NCBI GenBank assembly: GCA_029782145.1
Contig: JAKOVH010000030.1
Span: 434,001 to 498,000, forward strand
Reading direction: 5' to 3'
Length of the DNA: 64,000 bases
Origin: Actinomycetes bacterium
GTDB taxonomy: Bacteria; Actinomycetota; Acidimicrobiia; Acidimicrobiales; Acidimicrobilacustridaceae
Below the pieces are notes generated by a model, which was not told the DNA's origin, made no database searches, and worked only from the letters and a program-made list of their open reading frames with translations. How positions within the stretch are numbered: position 1 is the stretch's first letter; each line of letters starts with the position of its first letter. Shown piece by piece: positions 8,047 to 16,346 of the stretch. Position numbers and translations under genes: made by a program.

Positions 8047-9335
8047 GCCGTCGCTCCCAGACCGAGCGAGCCGGGCCGGACCGGGACGGGTTCGGCCTCG
8101 GGGCCCACGTCCATGCGCTGCCCCGCTCGTTCGAGCACGGCGGCGACCGCAGCGCCGAGCGGGGACGACAGCGCCCGGGGGAGCGGGGAGCCGTCGAGCT
8201 GGACCGCCTCGAGATCACGACGGGGTGGGACCATCAGCGGGCTGGCGACGGCCGCGCCGGGGACCAGCTCGGCGAGCAGCTGGGCGACGGTGCGGGCGAC
8301 CTCGGCTCGCCGTCGGGGCGAGCGGGGCGCCCGGTTCAGCACCGGCAGCACCCGCTCGGCGGCGACGCCGCGACCCAGCAGGTCAGCGAGGGTGCGCACC
8401 AGGCGGTGCACGCCGACCACGCCCTCGGCGCCGGTGACCACCACCACGTCGGCGGTGGCGGTCAGGTGCCGGGCGCAGCAGTTGCGGTCCTCCACGTCGA
8501 TCGAGCCGGTGTCGTCCTCGCCCTCGAGGTCGGCGTCGGCGTCCGCGACGACCGTGGAGTAGGTGCGGCGCAGCGAGGCGAAGGCCGCCTCGACCGCCCG
8601 GGGGCGCAGCGCCGTCCAGTCCCGGTGCCGGCGCAGCCCGGGCAGCAGGTCGTAGCCCCGGTCGGGGCACGACCACAGCATCGCTCGCACCTGCTCGGTG
8701 TCGGGCCGTCCGCTGCGGTGCGCCTCCACCAGCTCCTGCAGGCCGGGCACGACGTCGCCGTTGTCGTGGAGCAGGGCCAGGCTGGCGTCGAGCGACGCAT
8801 CCACCAGCGCCACCCGGCCGCCGTTGGTCGGGTCGGCGCCGGCCGCCTGGGCGACGGCCATGGCGATGGTGGAGGTGCCGGTGCCGCCGGCGCCCACCAC
8901 CGTGACCAGTCGGCCCGCCCACGTGAGGTCGGGGTCGGCGTCGGCGCTCGCCGCACCGGCTGCGCGCTCCACCGGGCTGGCGTGCTCGCGCAGCACCGCC
9001 AGGACCGACTCACGGTCGACGGGCTCGGGGAGCACGTCGACGGCGCCCAGCTCGAGCCACCGGCTCCGGCCGGTGCTCGCGCCGACCACGACCGGGGCGC
9101 AGCCGGCCCGGCGGGCGGCGTCGAGCAGGTCCCGGTCGAGACCGCTGCAGCCCTCGTCGACCAACAGGGCGGAGAAGGGCCGTCCCGCGGCGAGCCGAGC
9201 GCGCAGCTCCTCGGTCGACACGCACTTCACGAACTCGACCGGCAGCGCCGCCGAGGTCGCCCACCGGCCCAGCTCGGAGAACCAGGCCGCCCGGGGGCGA
9301 GCGGCGCCCAGCACGACGTAGTGCTCGGCGGTCAC
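8043..9335 (-). CDS. CpaE/TadZ-like ParA-type ATPase of the pilus system
   Basis: 430 residues from GTG 9335, coupled to the SAF-protein stop. Residues 1-130 form a receiver-like domain (LLVDEGCSGLDRDLLDAARRAGCAPVVVGAS, LGAVDVLPEPVD). A P-loop ATPase domain follows, with a deviant Walker A GAGGTGTST near residue 150, VALVDASLD and the later VVVVTGAEGVVGVHRL. This receiver-plus-MinD/ParA arrangement is that of CpaE/TadZ, which localises Tad pilus machinery, usually to a pole. The deviant Walker A has Gly where ParA proteins have the signature Lys, while the second (Lys/Thr) position is also altered to Thr-Ser. Whether ATP is hydrolysed is therefore uncertain, as for several TadZ proteins. Confidence 0.85.
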   Translation of the reverse strand: MTAEHYVVLGAARPRAAWFSELGRWATSAALPVEFVKCVSTEELRARLAAGRPFSALLVDEGCSGLDRDLLDAARRAGCAPVVVGASTGRSRWLELGAVDVLPEPVDRESVLAVLREHASPVERAAGAASADADPDLTWAGRLVTVVGAGGTGTSTIAMAVAQAAGADPTNGGRVALVDASLDASLALLHDNGDVVPGLQELVEAHRSGRPDTEQVRAMLWSCPDRGYDLLPGLRRHRDWTALRPRAVEAAFASLRRTYSTVVADADADLEGEDDTGSIDVEDRNCCARHLTATADVVVVTGAEGVVGVHRLVRTLADLLGRGVAAERVLPVLNRAPRSPRRRAEVARTVAQLLAELVPGAAVASPLMVPPRRDLEAVQLDGSPLPRALSSPLGAAVAAVLERAGQRMDVGPEAEPVPVRPGSLGLGATA

Positions 9336-10084
9336 GACCGTCGCCCCGTCGTCTCGGCGCCCGTGGCGCTGGGCGAGCTCGTGCGGTCTCGGCCGGCCGG
9401 CCCGACCACACCGGTCGAGCGCACCACCGTGATCACGCCGACCTGTGAGGCGTGGGCGACGTCGAGCACCTGGTCGTTCGAGGCCAGCCCGACGGTGAGC
9501 ACCAAGCGGCCCGAGGCGCCCAGGCCGCCGGAGCGAGCCTCCTGCACCCCGAGCACACGTGCGTCACGGGCCAGCACCGTCGTGTAGGCGTCCTCGCCCG
9601 ATCCGAACGTGGCGAGGAGCTCGACGGTCTCCCCGGCACGGATGTCGCCGTCGAGCGCCCGGTCACGGTCGACCGGGAAGGAGAACTCGGGACCGGTCGT
9701 GGTGGCCGACGCCCGGCGCACGGCGCTGGCCTGCACCAGCTCGCCACCCGAGAGGGGAGCGAGGGTGACCGCCCCCACGAGGTCCTCGACGGCGGTGAAG
9801 GCCCGCCCGGCGACGTCCGCCGGCAGGTCGACCGCCCGCAGCTCGAGGTCGTCCGCCGTGAGCCGCTGCCCGGGGTCGACCTGGTGGCGGGCCAGCACCA
9901 CCGTGGCCGAAGGCCCGTCCTGGGCCCCGGCGTAGGCGGCGAACACCACCACGGCCGCCACCGTGACCAGCAGCCCGCCCACCAGCGCCCGCCCGGTCGG
10001 GAGGCCCCGCCTCGCTCCTCCCGACCGGCTCCGCCTGGTGCTGTGCTCCGCCGTGCCCGCCGGCACGGAACCCGCCCCGTGCAT
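9332..10084 (-). CDS. SAF-domain pilus protein (CpaB/RcpC-like), first gene of Tad operon
   Basis: 250 residues from ATG 10084, preceded by GGAGGCGG. One membrane helix (ALVGGLLVTVAAVVVFAAYAGA) follows a basic N-terminal tail. The SAF domain comes next (VVLARHQVDPGQRLTADDLELRAVDLPADVAGRAFTAVEDLVG), then an extended beta-rich domain. This is the usual layout of CpaB/RcpC proteins, which sit outside the membrane and interact with the pilus. The last 30 residues are Ser/Thr-rich. It heads the eight-gene operon, and the 178 nt before it separates it from a divergent DNA-binding gene. Confidence 0.85.
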   Translation of the reverse strand: MHGAGSVPAGTAEHSTRRSRSGGARRGLPTGRALVGGLLVTVAAVVVFAAYAGAQDGPSATVVLARHQVDPGQRLTADDLELRAVDLPADVAGRAFTAVEDLVGAVTLAPLSGGELVQASAVRRASATTTGPEFSFPVDRDRALDGDIRAGETVELLATFGSGEDAYTTVLARDARVLGVQEARSGGLGASGRLVLTVGLASNDQVLDVAHASQVGVITVVRSTGVVGPAGRDRTSSPSATGAETTGRRS

Positions 10085-10250
10085 GTCCGCCTCCGCTTCC
10101 GCCGTCCGCCTGACGGCTTCGGTTCGCCACCCCGCCGGTGGCGACAGCGGTCAACGTAGGAGCCACTCTCCGTGGTCACAAGGAGGTCCAACGGCTCATT
10201 TCCAGGGTGCCGGGGGACATCGAGATGGACCAACAGGGCACGAACTGGCG

Positions 10251-10256
10251 TAGTGT
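10251..10256 (+). promoter_or_regulatory. Probable -10 box (TAGTGT) of a leaderless transcript
   Basis: TAGTGT ends 6 nt before the ATG at 10263 and there is no Shine-Dalgarno between them, as expected for a leaderless mRNA. Confidence 0.5.
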
Positions 10257-10262
10257 CGGGGG

Positions 10263-10499
10263 ATGGCCGATGCCCCGATCGAGTGGATGAGCAGCGGTGA
10301 GGCGGCCGACTACCTGGGGGTCGGCACGCGCACGCTCTACAAGTTCATCGACGACGGAAAGTTGCCCGGCTACAAGTTCGGGCGCGTCATCCGGCTGAAG
10401 CGCTCCGACGTCGATGCCTTCATCGAGGCGAGCCGCATCGAGCCGGGCACCCTCGAGCACCTCCGCTCCGACCCGGCCACGCCCGTCGACGTCGATTGA
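10263..10499 (+). CDS. Small excisionase-family (HTH_17) DNA-binding protein
   Basis: 78 residues with one winged helix-turn-helix of the MerR/excisionase type: MSSGEAADYLGVGTRTLYKFIDDGKLPGYKFGRVIRLKRSDVDAFIEA. Here SGEAADYLGVGTRTLYKFI forms the HTH and KFGRVIRLKR the wing. Stand-alone proteins like this (BldC-like in size) act as regulators in actinobacteria. Its gene is divergent from the Tad pilus operon, so control of that operon is a reasonable inference but not shown. A strong inverted repeat (10510-10538) follows the stop codon. Confidence 0.85.
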   Translation: MADAPIEWMSSGEAADYLGVGTRTLYKFIDDGKLPGYKFGRVIRLKRSDVDAFIEASRIEPGTLEHLRSDPATPVDVD

Positions 10500-10509
10500 A
10501 CGTCCCGTC

Positions 10510-10538
10510 GGTGCCGGCCGAGGACCTCGGCCGGCACC
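10510..10538. terminator. Strong bidirectional inverted repeat
   Basis: The arms GGTGCCGGCCG / CGGCCGGCACC continue into AGG-A-CCT, an almost uninterrupted palindrome. It lies between the convergent HTH gene (stop 10499) and the secreted-protein gene (stop 10550) and probably terminates both. Confidence 0.75.
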
Positions 10539-10549
10539 GGGGCACGACG

Positions 10550-11014
10550 TCAGCCGCCGCCGAGCAGCGCCACCCCCGCGGCGTGGAGGGTGAACAGGAT
10601 CCGGGAGCACTCGGCCCGGTTCGAGCCCTTGAACAGCGGCAGTCCGAGCTCCGGGGGCTCCTCGAACACGAAGGGGTACGTCAGGCCGAACGACCGCTCG
10701 AGCTCGGCGCACTGGGCGGTGGCGTCGCCGCCGAAGCCGTCCGGTTCGTTCACCTCGTCGAGCACGACCGGCGTGCCCTTGGCGAACGTCCTCACGCACC
10801 CGCTGAACGTGTCGATGCCGTAGCCGGCGTACGCGGTCCGGATGTAGGCCTGCACGGCCGGGGTGCCCGTGAGGTAGGCGCACACCTGCGCCGGGGTCCC
10901 GGGTGTGGGCCGAGGGCCGTTGGGTGGCGCCGGTCGGGGCGCAGCCGACGCGGGAAGCGCCAGCACCACTGCGGCCACGGCGGCGATCGCTGCCGTGGCG
11001 ATGGTCTTCTTCAT
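10550..11014 (-). CDS. Secreted cysteine-containing hypothetical protein
   Basis: 154 residues from ATG 11014, preceded by GAGGAGGAG at good spacing. A Sec signal peptide is evident (MKKTIATAAIAAVAAVVLALPASAA, cleavage near residue 25), then a Pro-rich linker. The mature domain has four cysteines (CAYL, SGCVRTF, AQCAELE, RAECSRI), likely two disulfides, and ends in LLGGG. I do not recognise the family. It follows a second small secreted protein gene by 53 nt on the same strand, so the two may be co-expressed. No anchor or sorting motif is seen. Confidence 0.7.
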   Translation of the reverse strand: MKKTIATAAIAAVAAVVLALPASAAPRPAPPNGPRPTPGTPAQVCAYLTGTPAVQAYIRTAYAGYGIDTFSGCVRTFAKGTPVVLDEVNEPDGFGGDATAQCAELERSFGLTYPFVFEEPPELGLPLFKGSNRAECSRILFTLHAAGVALLGGG

Positions 11015-11067
11015 GGGGTTCTCCTCCTCGTGGTCACGGATCCGACGGCGCCGGCTGCGCCGCGGTC

Positions 11068-11382
11068 TCAACCCTGGCCACCGCCAGGCAGCTGGCGCGG
11101 CGTGCACTCCTGGGGCGCCGGGCCGTTCACGTGCTGGTGGGCGCGCACGCGGTAGAGATCGCCCGGAGAGGCCAGGCCGAGGACGTCGCCGAAGTCCTTG
11201 ATCACCTGGTTCACCTCGGCCCGCACGTTGCCGACGCCCGGGACCTCGAGGCGGGCCAGGTACGACGAGCAGTAGCCCATGTTCGAGGCGCTCGACGGCG
11301 GAGCCGCCCCGGCCACCGAGCCGAGGCACCCCACCGAGCCCGCGACGACGAACGCGAACGTTGCAGCCTTCAGCCGCATCAC
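11068..11382 (-). CDS. Small secreted hypothetical protein
   Basis: 104 residues. GTG 11382 and ATG 11379 are both possible starts behind GGAGGGAG; the ATG has the better spacing. The signal peptide (RLKAATFAFVVAGSVGCLGSVAGAA) is followed by about 75 residues with only two cysteines (GYCSSYL, QECTPRQ) and a conserved-looking helical core (VRAEVNQVIKDFGDVLGLASPG). The signal sequence also contains a GSVGC stretch that could be a lipobox, but the downstream AGA-A site fits signal peptidase I better. Function is unknown. Confidence 0.6.
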   Translation of the reverse strand: MMRLKAATFAFVVAGSVGCLGSVAGAAPPSSASNMGYCSSYLARLEVPGVGNVRAEVNQVIKDFGDVLGLASPGDLYRVRAHQHVNGPAPQECTPRQLPGGGQG

Positions 11383-11514
11383 GGTTCTCCCTCCCGGCCG
11401 GGACGCGCCCCCGCCCGTCGCCGACGAGGCCCCCCCACGCCGGCACCAGCCCTCCGAACGCTGCGCCCACCGTGGGTCGATGTCAAGGGCGTGACCCGGG
11501 CGCAGGGGGATCGC

Positions 11515-12090
11515 TCAGCTCGCCGCTCGCAGCGAGACCTCCTCGACCGCCCCGAGGTTCACGTAGCAGACGTCGCCACCGTCGAGGTTCAGCACCGCCA
11601 CCTCGGCGCTGATCGAGACCACCGTCCCCCCGATCGCCTCACCCCCCACCACGACCCGGAGGCGGTCGCCCGGCGCGGCCGCTCGGGCGAGGATGCGGCC
11701 GAACCGGGCGGTGGTCGTCACCGAGCCCTCGCCGTGCACCGGCTCGCCGCCGACCATGCGCACCGAGGCCACCGCCGCCAGCCGGACCACCAGCCACTCG
11801 TCCGGCCCGACCTCCACCACCACGGCGTCGGCGCCCACGACGACCACCCGCCCGCGGTGGCGACGGGCCGAGGTGGTCGTGAGCACCGCTGTCGCAGCCC
11901 GCTCGGCCAGGTCGGCGAGCACGCCGATGACGGTGGCGTCCTCGGAGGCGTGGCTCCGCAACGCCCCGACCCGCGCGCGTGAGCGGGCCGCCTCCTCGAC
12001 GCGCACCTCGCCCAGCCACCGGTCGAGGGAGAGGTCGCCGTCGGGCAGGGCGTGGTCGCGGTCGGGCGGGGTGTGGTCGTCTCCGGTCAC
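11515..12090 (-). CDS. Conserved hypothetical with LSm/PRC-barrel-like beta domain
   Basis: About 191 residues if started at GTG 12090; the start is uncertain because there is no clear Shine-Dalgarno. After a charged helical N-terminus (DRWLGEVRVEEAARSRARVGAL, VIGVLADLAERAATA) the protein is a string of short beta strands (RGRVVVVGADAVVVEVGPDEWLVVRLAAVASVRM, VVGGEAIGGTVVSISAEVAVLNLDGGDVCYVNLGAVEEVSLR). This resembles a duplicated small barrel of the LSm or PRC type. It is divergent from phoH, with about 60 nt between. I cannot assign a function. Confidence 0.6.
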   Translation of the reverse strand: MTGDDHTPPDRDHALPDGDLSLDRWLGEVRVEEAARSRARVGALRSHASEDATVIGVLADLAERAATAVLTTTSARRHRGRVVVVGADAVVVEVGPDEWLVVRLAAVASVRMVGGEPVHGEGSVTTTARFGRILARAAAPGDRLRVVVGGEAIGGTVVSISAEVAVLNLDGGDVCYVNLGAVEEVSLRAAS

Positions 12091-12153
12091 GGCGGAGGTG
12101 TCGGCAGCCGGCCCGCCGGGCTGAACCGCCGGGCCTCTAGGCTGGAGGGCCAG

Positions 12154-13161
12154 ATGCCAGACACCAAGGTCAACATCCACGTGCCGGGGAACCACCTCAT
12201 GGCGGGGCTGCTCGGTCCTCGGGACGAGCTGCTGCGCCTGGTCGAGGCCGCCTTCCCCGACGCCGACGTGCACGTGCGGGGCAACGAGATCACCGTCGCC
12301 GGCCCGCAGGCCGAGCAGGTCGGCAAGCTGTTCGAAGAGCTCGTGGTGCTGCTCCAGCAGGGCCAGGTGCTCGAGCCGGCGGCGGTGCGGCGCAGCATCG
12401 ACATGGTGAAGGCCGACGAGCGACCCTCCGAGGTGCTCTCCACCGACGTGCTGCGGGGCGCCCGGGGCCGCATGGTCCGGCCGAAGACCAGCGGCCAGAA
12501 GCGCTACGTGGAGGCCATCCGGCACAACATCGTCACCTTCGGCGTGGGTCCGGCCGGCACCGGGAAGAGCTGGTTGGCCGTCGCCATGGCCGTGCACGCG
12601 CTGCAGGCCAAGGAGGTCGACCGCATCATCCTCACCCGGCCGGCGGTGGAGGCCGGCGAGCGGCTCGGGTTCCTGCCCGGTGACCTGATGGCCAAGGTCG
12701 ACCCCTACCTGCGGCCGCTGTACGACGCCCTCTACGACATGGTCGAGCCCGACGGCGCCCAGCGCCTGCTGGAGCGGGGCACGGTCGAGGTCGCCCCGCT
12801 GGCGTTCATGCGGGGCCGCACGCTGAACGGCAGCTTCATCATCCTCGACGAGGCCCAGAACACCACGCCCGAGCAGATGAAGATGTTCCTGACCCGCATC
12901 GGCTTCGGGTCCAAGGCCGTGATCACCGGCGACACGACCCAGGTCGACGTGCCCGGCGGCCGCAGCGGCCTGCTGGGCCTGGAGCCGGTGCTGTCGGGCA
13001 TCGACGGGCTGGCCTGGGTGAGGCTCGGCAGCGGCGACGTCGTGCGCCACCGCATCGTGCAGGACATCGTGAACGCCTACGAGGCGGCCGCCGAGCGCAC
13101 GGCCACGGGCCGCGCCGGGCGGTCCGCCGCTGCGCCCGCCGAGGAGGAGGCGCGGGAGTGA
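12154..13161 (+). CDS. phoH: PhoH-like ATPase (PhoL)
   Basis: 335 residues from ATG 12154, with GGAGGG 4 nt upstream. The N-terminal KH-like region ([41 protein letters not shown]) precedes the P-loop domain: Walker A GPAGTGKS near residue 137, [19 protein letters not shown], Walker [24 protein letters not shown] and the sensor [10 protein letters not shown]. PhoL proteins are RNA-associated ATPases encoded with YbeY. The ybeY start overlaps this stop, so the pair is an operon involved in rRNA maturation and RNA quality control. Confidence 0.93.
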   Translation: MPDTKVNIHVPGNHLMAGLLGPRDELLRLVEAAFPDADVHVRGNEITVAGPQAEQVGKLFEELVVLLQQGQVLEPAAVRRSIDMVKADERPSEVLSTDVLRGARGRMVRPKTSGQKRYVEAIRHNIVTFGVGPAGTGKSWLAVAMAVHALQAKEVDRIILTRPAVEAGERLGFLPGDLMAKVDPYLRPLYDALYDMVEPDGAQRLLERGTVEVAPLAFMRGRTLNGSFIILDEAQNTTPEQMKMFLTRIGFGSKAVITGDTTQVDVPGGRSGLLGLEPVLSGIDGLAWVRLGSGDVVRHRIVQDIVNAYEAAAERTATGRAGRSAAAPAEEEARE

Positions 13162-13745
13162 GCGAGCCCCCGAGGTCCCGCCGGCCCCGCCGGCGTGGTC
13201 CGGCCGACGGCGAGGTCACCGTCTTCGTCGCCGACGAGCAGGGCGCCCTCCCGGTCGACACCGAGCGCTGGCAGGCGTTGGCCCTGTCGGTGCTCGACGA
13301 CGAGGGCGTCAGGGGCGAGTGCGAGCTGTCGGTGCTCTTCGTCGACGAGGGCACCATGGCCGGGCTCAACGAGCGCTTCATGGGCCAGGAAGGGCCCACC
13401 GACGTGCTGAGCTTCCCGATCGACGGGGAGGCCAACCCGCCGGGGAGGTGGCCCGACAGCGGCGGGCCGGGCCCCGACCGCCTCGACGACGACCTCGAGG
13501 ACCTGCCGCTGCTGCTGGGCGACGTCGTGGTGTGCCCCGCGGTGGCCGACCGCAACGCGCCCGGGCACGCCGGCTGCTACGACGACGAGGTGGCGCTGCT
13601 CGTGGTCCACGGCGTCTTGCACCTGCTCGGCATGGACCACGCCGACGACGCCGGCCGCACGGCGATGCAACAGCGCGAGCGCGAGCTGCTGGCCGCCCAC
13701 CACGGCCCGCTGGCGGCCGATCCGTGGGCCGGGGAGCAGCCGTGA
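13158..13745 (+). CDS. ybeY: Endoribonuclease YbeY
   Basis: 195 residues, overlapping phoH by 4 nt. The zinc motif [11 protein letters not shown] (His-x3-His-x5-His) lies near residue 155, and the upstream family motifs [17 protein letters not shown] and [12 protein letters not shown] are present. YbeY is a metal-dependent RNase for 16S rRNA 3'-end processing and ribosome quality control. Between the two halves is a Gly/Pro/Asp-rich insert ([22 protein letters not shown]), which is longer than in E. coli. The N-terminus is Arg-rich. The start is set by overlap with phoH. Confidence 0.93.
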   Translation: MSEPPRSRRPRRRGPADGEVTVFVADEQGALPVDTERWQALALSVLDDEGVRGECELSVLFVDEGTMAGLNERFMGQEGPTDVLSFPIDGEANPPGRWPDSGGPGPDRLDDDLEDLPLLLGDVVVCPAVADRNAPGHAGCYDDEVALLVVHGVLHLLGMDHADDAGRTAMQQRERELLAAHHGPLAADPWAGEQP

Positions 13746-15070
13746 CCTCCTCGCAGACGGCGATGCTCGTCGTCATCATCGTGATGCTCGTGCTGTCGGG
13801 CGGCCTGGCGTTCTCCGAGACGGCCCTCACCCGCATGTCGAGGGCCAAGGCGCAGGCGCTGGCCGAGGAGGGCCGGCCCGGCGGGGCTCGGCTGGTCCGG
13901 CTCGTCGAGCGCCCCGAGCGGTTCCTCAACGTGGTGCTGCTGGTGCTGCTGGTGTGCCAGCTCGTGCAGTCGACCCTCACCGGCCTGCTCGCCAACGACC
14001 TCTTCGGCGGCTGGGGCGTGGCCGTCGGCACGTTCGTCAACGTGGTCGTGGTGTTCGTGCTGGCCGAGGCGGCCCCCAAGACCTGGGCCATCGAGCACCC
14101 GGAGCGAGCCGCCCTGCTCTCGGCGCCGCCGGTCGCCGCCCTGGTGCGCTTGTGGCCGCTGCGGCTCCTGTCGCGCGGCCTGATCGGCCTCACCAACGTC
14201 ATCCTTCCCGGCAAGGGCCTCAAGGAGGGGCCGTTCGTCTCGGAGGAGGAGCTGCTCGCCATCGTGGAGGCGGCGGCCGAGGAGGACGTGATCGAGCAGG
14301 AGGAGCGCGAGCTCATCAGCCAGATCATCGAGTTCGGCGACACCATCGTGCGCGAGGTCATGGTGCCCCGCCCCGACATGGTCACGGTCGACTCGGACTT
14401 CCGGGTGGCCGACGTCATGGAGGTGGTGCTGCTGAACGGGCGCAGCCGCATCCCCGTCTGCGGCGAGGGCATCGACGACATCGTGGGCGTGGTGACCGCC
14501 AAGGACCTCATGCGGGCCGAGCGCGACGGGCGCGCCGAGGGGCCGGTCACCGACGTCATGCGCGAGGTGCACTTCGTGCCCGAGAGCAAGCGGGTGGCGG
14601 CGTTGCTGCCCGAGATGCAGGCGCAGAAGTTCCACCTGGCCGTCGTGGTCGACGAGTACGGCGGCACGGCCGGGCTGGTCACCATGGAGGACCTCATCGA
14701 GGAGCTGGTGGGGGAGATCGTCGACGAGTTCGACCGCGAGGAGCCCATGGTCGAGCCGCTGGCCGACGGCACGTTCCGGGTGCAGGCCGGCATGGCCGTC
14801 GACGAGGTCAACGAGCTGCTGCACGTCGAGCTGCCCGAGGGCGACTGGGACACCCTCGGCGGGCTGGTGTTCCACCTCGCCGGCCACGTGCCCCACGAGG
14901 GCGAGGAGGTCGTCTGCGACGGTCACCGCCTGCTCGTCGAGCGGGTCCAGGGCCGGCGCATCGCCAAGGTCCGCGTCGAGCTGGCGGGCTCACCCACCGA
15001 CGACGGGGCCGGCCTGGCCGGTCGGCCCGTGCCCGGCGCGGTGCCCGCCGCCGACAGGGCACCGTCGTGA
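13742..15070 (+). CDS. CNNM (DUF21)/CBS-domain membrane protein, CorC/HlyC-type
   Basis: 442 residues from GTG 13742, overlapping ybeY (GTGA). An N-terminal DUF21 region with about four membrane segments (residues 1-150) is followed by a linker. Two CBS domains follow ([34 protein letters not shown] and [25 protein letters not shown]), then a C-terminal CorC_HlyC domain ([25 protein letters not shown]). These proteins are proposed magnesium/cobalt exporters or transport regulators, although often annotated as hemolysins. Location in the phoH-ybeY-era cluster is standard in actinobacteria. Confidence 0.92.
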   Translation: MTSSQTAMLVVIIVMLVLSGGLAFSETALTRMSRAKAQALAEEGRPGGARLVRLVERPERFLNVVLLVLLVCQLVQSTLTGLLANDLFGGWGVAVGTFVNVVVVFVLAEAAPKTWAIEHPERAALLSAPPVAALVRLWPLRLLSRGLIGLTNVILPGKGLKEGPFVSEEELLAIVEAAAEEDVIEQEERELISQIIEFGDTIVREVMVPRPDMVTVDSDFRVADVMEVVLLNGRSRIPVCGEGIDDIVGVVTAKDLMRAERDGRAEGPVTDVMREVHFVPESKRVAALLPEMQAQKFHLAVVVDEYGGTAGLVTMEDLIEELVGEIVDEFDREEPMVEPLADGTFRVQAGMAVDEVNELLHVELPEGDWDTLGGLVFHLAGHVPHEGEEVVCDGHRLLVERVQGRRIAKVRVELAGSPTDDGAGLAGRPVPGAVPAADRAPS

Positions 15071-15906
15071 GGTCCGGCTTCGTCTCGCTCGTCGGGCGCC
15101 CCAACGTGGGCAAGTCGACGCTGCTCAACCGGGTCCTCGGCACCAAGGTGGCCATCACCTCCGACAAGCCCCAGACCACCCGCTCGCAGGTCCGCGGAAT
15201 CCTCAACCGGCCCGACGCCCAGGTGGTGTTCGTCGACACCCCGGGCATCCACAAGCCGCGCACCCTGCTCGGCGAGCGCCTCAACGCCACGGCCACCGAG
15301 GCGGCGAGCGGCGTCGACGTGGTGTGCCTGGTGGTCGACGCCACCGCCCCCATCGGCCCGGGCGACCGGTTCGTCGCCGAGCGGGTGCCGCCCGACGCCG
15401 TCATCGTCGTCAACAAGACCGACGCCGCTTCGCCCGACGAGGTGCTGCTCCAGCTGGCCAAGGCCGCCGAGCAGCTCGACCGATCGGCGTACTTCCCGGT
15501 GTCGGCCAAGACGGGAGCGGGGGTCGACGCCCTGGTCGACGAGATCGTGAACCGGCTACCGGAAGGCCCGGCGTGGTACCCGGACGACACCGTCACCGAC
15601 GTGCCCGAGGCCTTCTGGGTGGCCGAGCTGGTGCGCGAACAGCTGCTGGCCGTCACCCACGACGAGCTGCCCCACTCGATCGCCACCCGGGTGGTGGAGT
15701 GGGAGTGGCCCCGCATCCGGGTCGAGATCCTGGTCGAGCGCGACTCCCAGAAGGGCATCGTGATCGGGAGGAAGGGCTCGGTGCTCAAGGCGGTGGGCAC
15801 CGCCGTGCGCCAGCAGCTCCCGGAGGGCGCCTACCTGGAGCTGTTCGTGAAGGTCGACAAGGACTGGCAGCGCCGGGCGCAGGCCCTCGACCGCCTCGGC
15901 TTCTGA
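15067..15906 (+). CDS. era: GTPase Era
   Basis: 279 residues from GTG 15067, overlapping the preceding stop (GTGA). G1 is GRPNVGKST, the switch region TSDKPQTTR, G3 DTPGIHKPR and G4 NKTD, with a C-terminal KH domain containing GIVIGRKGSVLKAVG. Era binds the 3' end of 16S rRNA and helps 30S assembly, and it is the functional partner of YbeY, encoded two genes upstream. The protein is of usual length. An inverted repeat 18 nt after the stop probably ends the phoH-ybeY-corC-era operon. Confidence 0.96.
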   Translation: MRSGFVSLVGRPNVGKSTLLNRVLGTKVAITSDKPQTTRSQVRGILNRPDAQVVFVDTPGIHKPRTLLGERLNATATEAASGVDVVCLVVDATAPIGPGDRFVAERVPPDAVIVVNKTDAASPDEVLLQLAKAAEQLDRSAYFPVSAKTGAGVDALVDEIVNRLPEGPAWYPDDTVTDVPEAFWVAELVREQLLAVTHDELPHSIATRVVEWEWPRIRVEILVERDSQKGIVIGRKGSVLKAVGTAVRQQLPEGAYLELFVKVDKDWQRRAQALDRLGF

Positions 15907-15924
15907 TCCCCCGAACGCACCAGT

Positions 15925-15944
15925 CGCCGTTGGTACGAACGGCG
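15925..15944 (+). terminator. Inverted repeat after era
   Basis: The arms CGCCGTT / AACGGCG with a 6-nt loop (GGTACG) sit 18 nt after the era stop. No T tract follows. It is the only plausible end signal for the four-gene operon. Confidence 0.55.
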
Positions 15945-15983
15945 CAGACCAGAGGGCCGATGGGGTCCCCAGGGCTCGTCCAA

Positions 15984-16017
15984 ACTGATGGTTCTTGGGT
16001 GAACAAGCTGGTTCTTG
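15984..16017. repeat. Imperfect direct repeat CTGRTGGTTCTTG, related to the hairpins after glyS
   Basis: ACTGATGGTTCTTG (15984-15997) and AAGCTGGTTCTTG (16005-16017) form a short direct repeat. AAGCTGGTTCT also begins each of the two palindromes at 24480-24589, so this may be a degraded copy of the same repeat family. Confidence 0.5.
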
Positions 16018-16065
16018 ATGGGTTCCGCTGAGACAGCGAGGTGCGCCCGCCTTAGGTTTGCTCGC

Positions 16066-16302
16066 ATGGCAGACGAGCGACGAGCGATCCACGCGTACCT
16101 GACGGCCGAGAGCCACGAGGTCTGGCACCGCGTGTCGGAGGACGCCGGGGTGAGCCTCTCGGGCTTCCTCGAGGCCCTGGCCATGGACATGGGCGACAAC
16201 CCGCCCGACGAGGGTGGCCTGCCGCGGTGGACCGAGATCGTCAAGGTCGCTCGTCGCATCGACGCCCAGCGCCGCCGGCGCGGCGCCGTCGCCGTCGCCT
16301 GA
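16066..16302 (+). CDS. Small hypothetical protein, possible CopG-like DNA binder
   Basis: 78 residues from ATG 16066. A TAGGTT hexamer ends 7 nt before the ATG, so it may be translated from a leaderless mRNA. The sequence HAYLTAESHEVWHRVSEDAGVSLSGFLEALAMDM resembles a ribbon-helix-helix unit: a strand, helix, GVSLSG turn and second helix. It ends in a basic stretch (RRIDAQRRRRGAV). The CopG-like assignment is suggestive only. The gene converges with the dinG-like gene, 44 nt away. Confidence 0.6.
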   Translation: MADERRAIHAYLTAESHEVWHRVSEDAGVSLSGFLEALAMDMGDNPPDEGGLPRWTEIVKVARRIDAQRRRRGAVAVA

Positions 16303-16346
16303 GCTGCGTCGGCTGAGCTGCGTCACCTGAGCTGGCGCCGGCCCGT

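Noticed and set aside
8047-8218. A 793-residue reading (5837-8218) covering tadB
   Set aside because: The upstream part is the out-of-frame shadow of tadA, shown by Arg/Pro/Gly-rich text. The tadB start is set by GTGA overlap at 6724.
12091-13050. Long minus-strand ORF opposite phoH
   Set aside because: It is an in-frame extension of the hypothetical gene at 11515-12090 through the antisense of phoH, with low-complexity His/Gln/Leu composition. High GC makes such shadows common.
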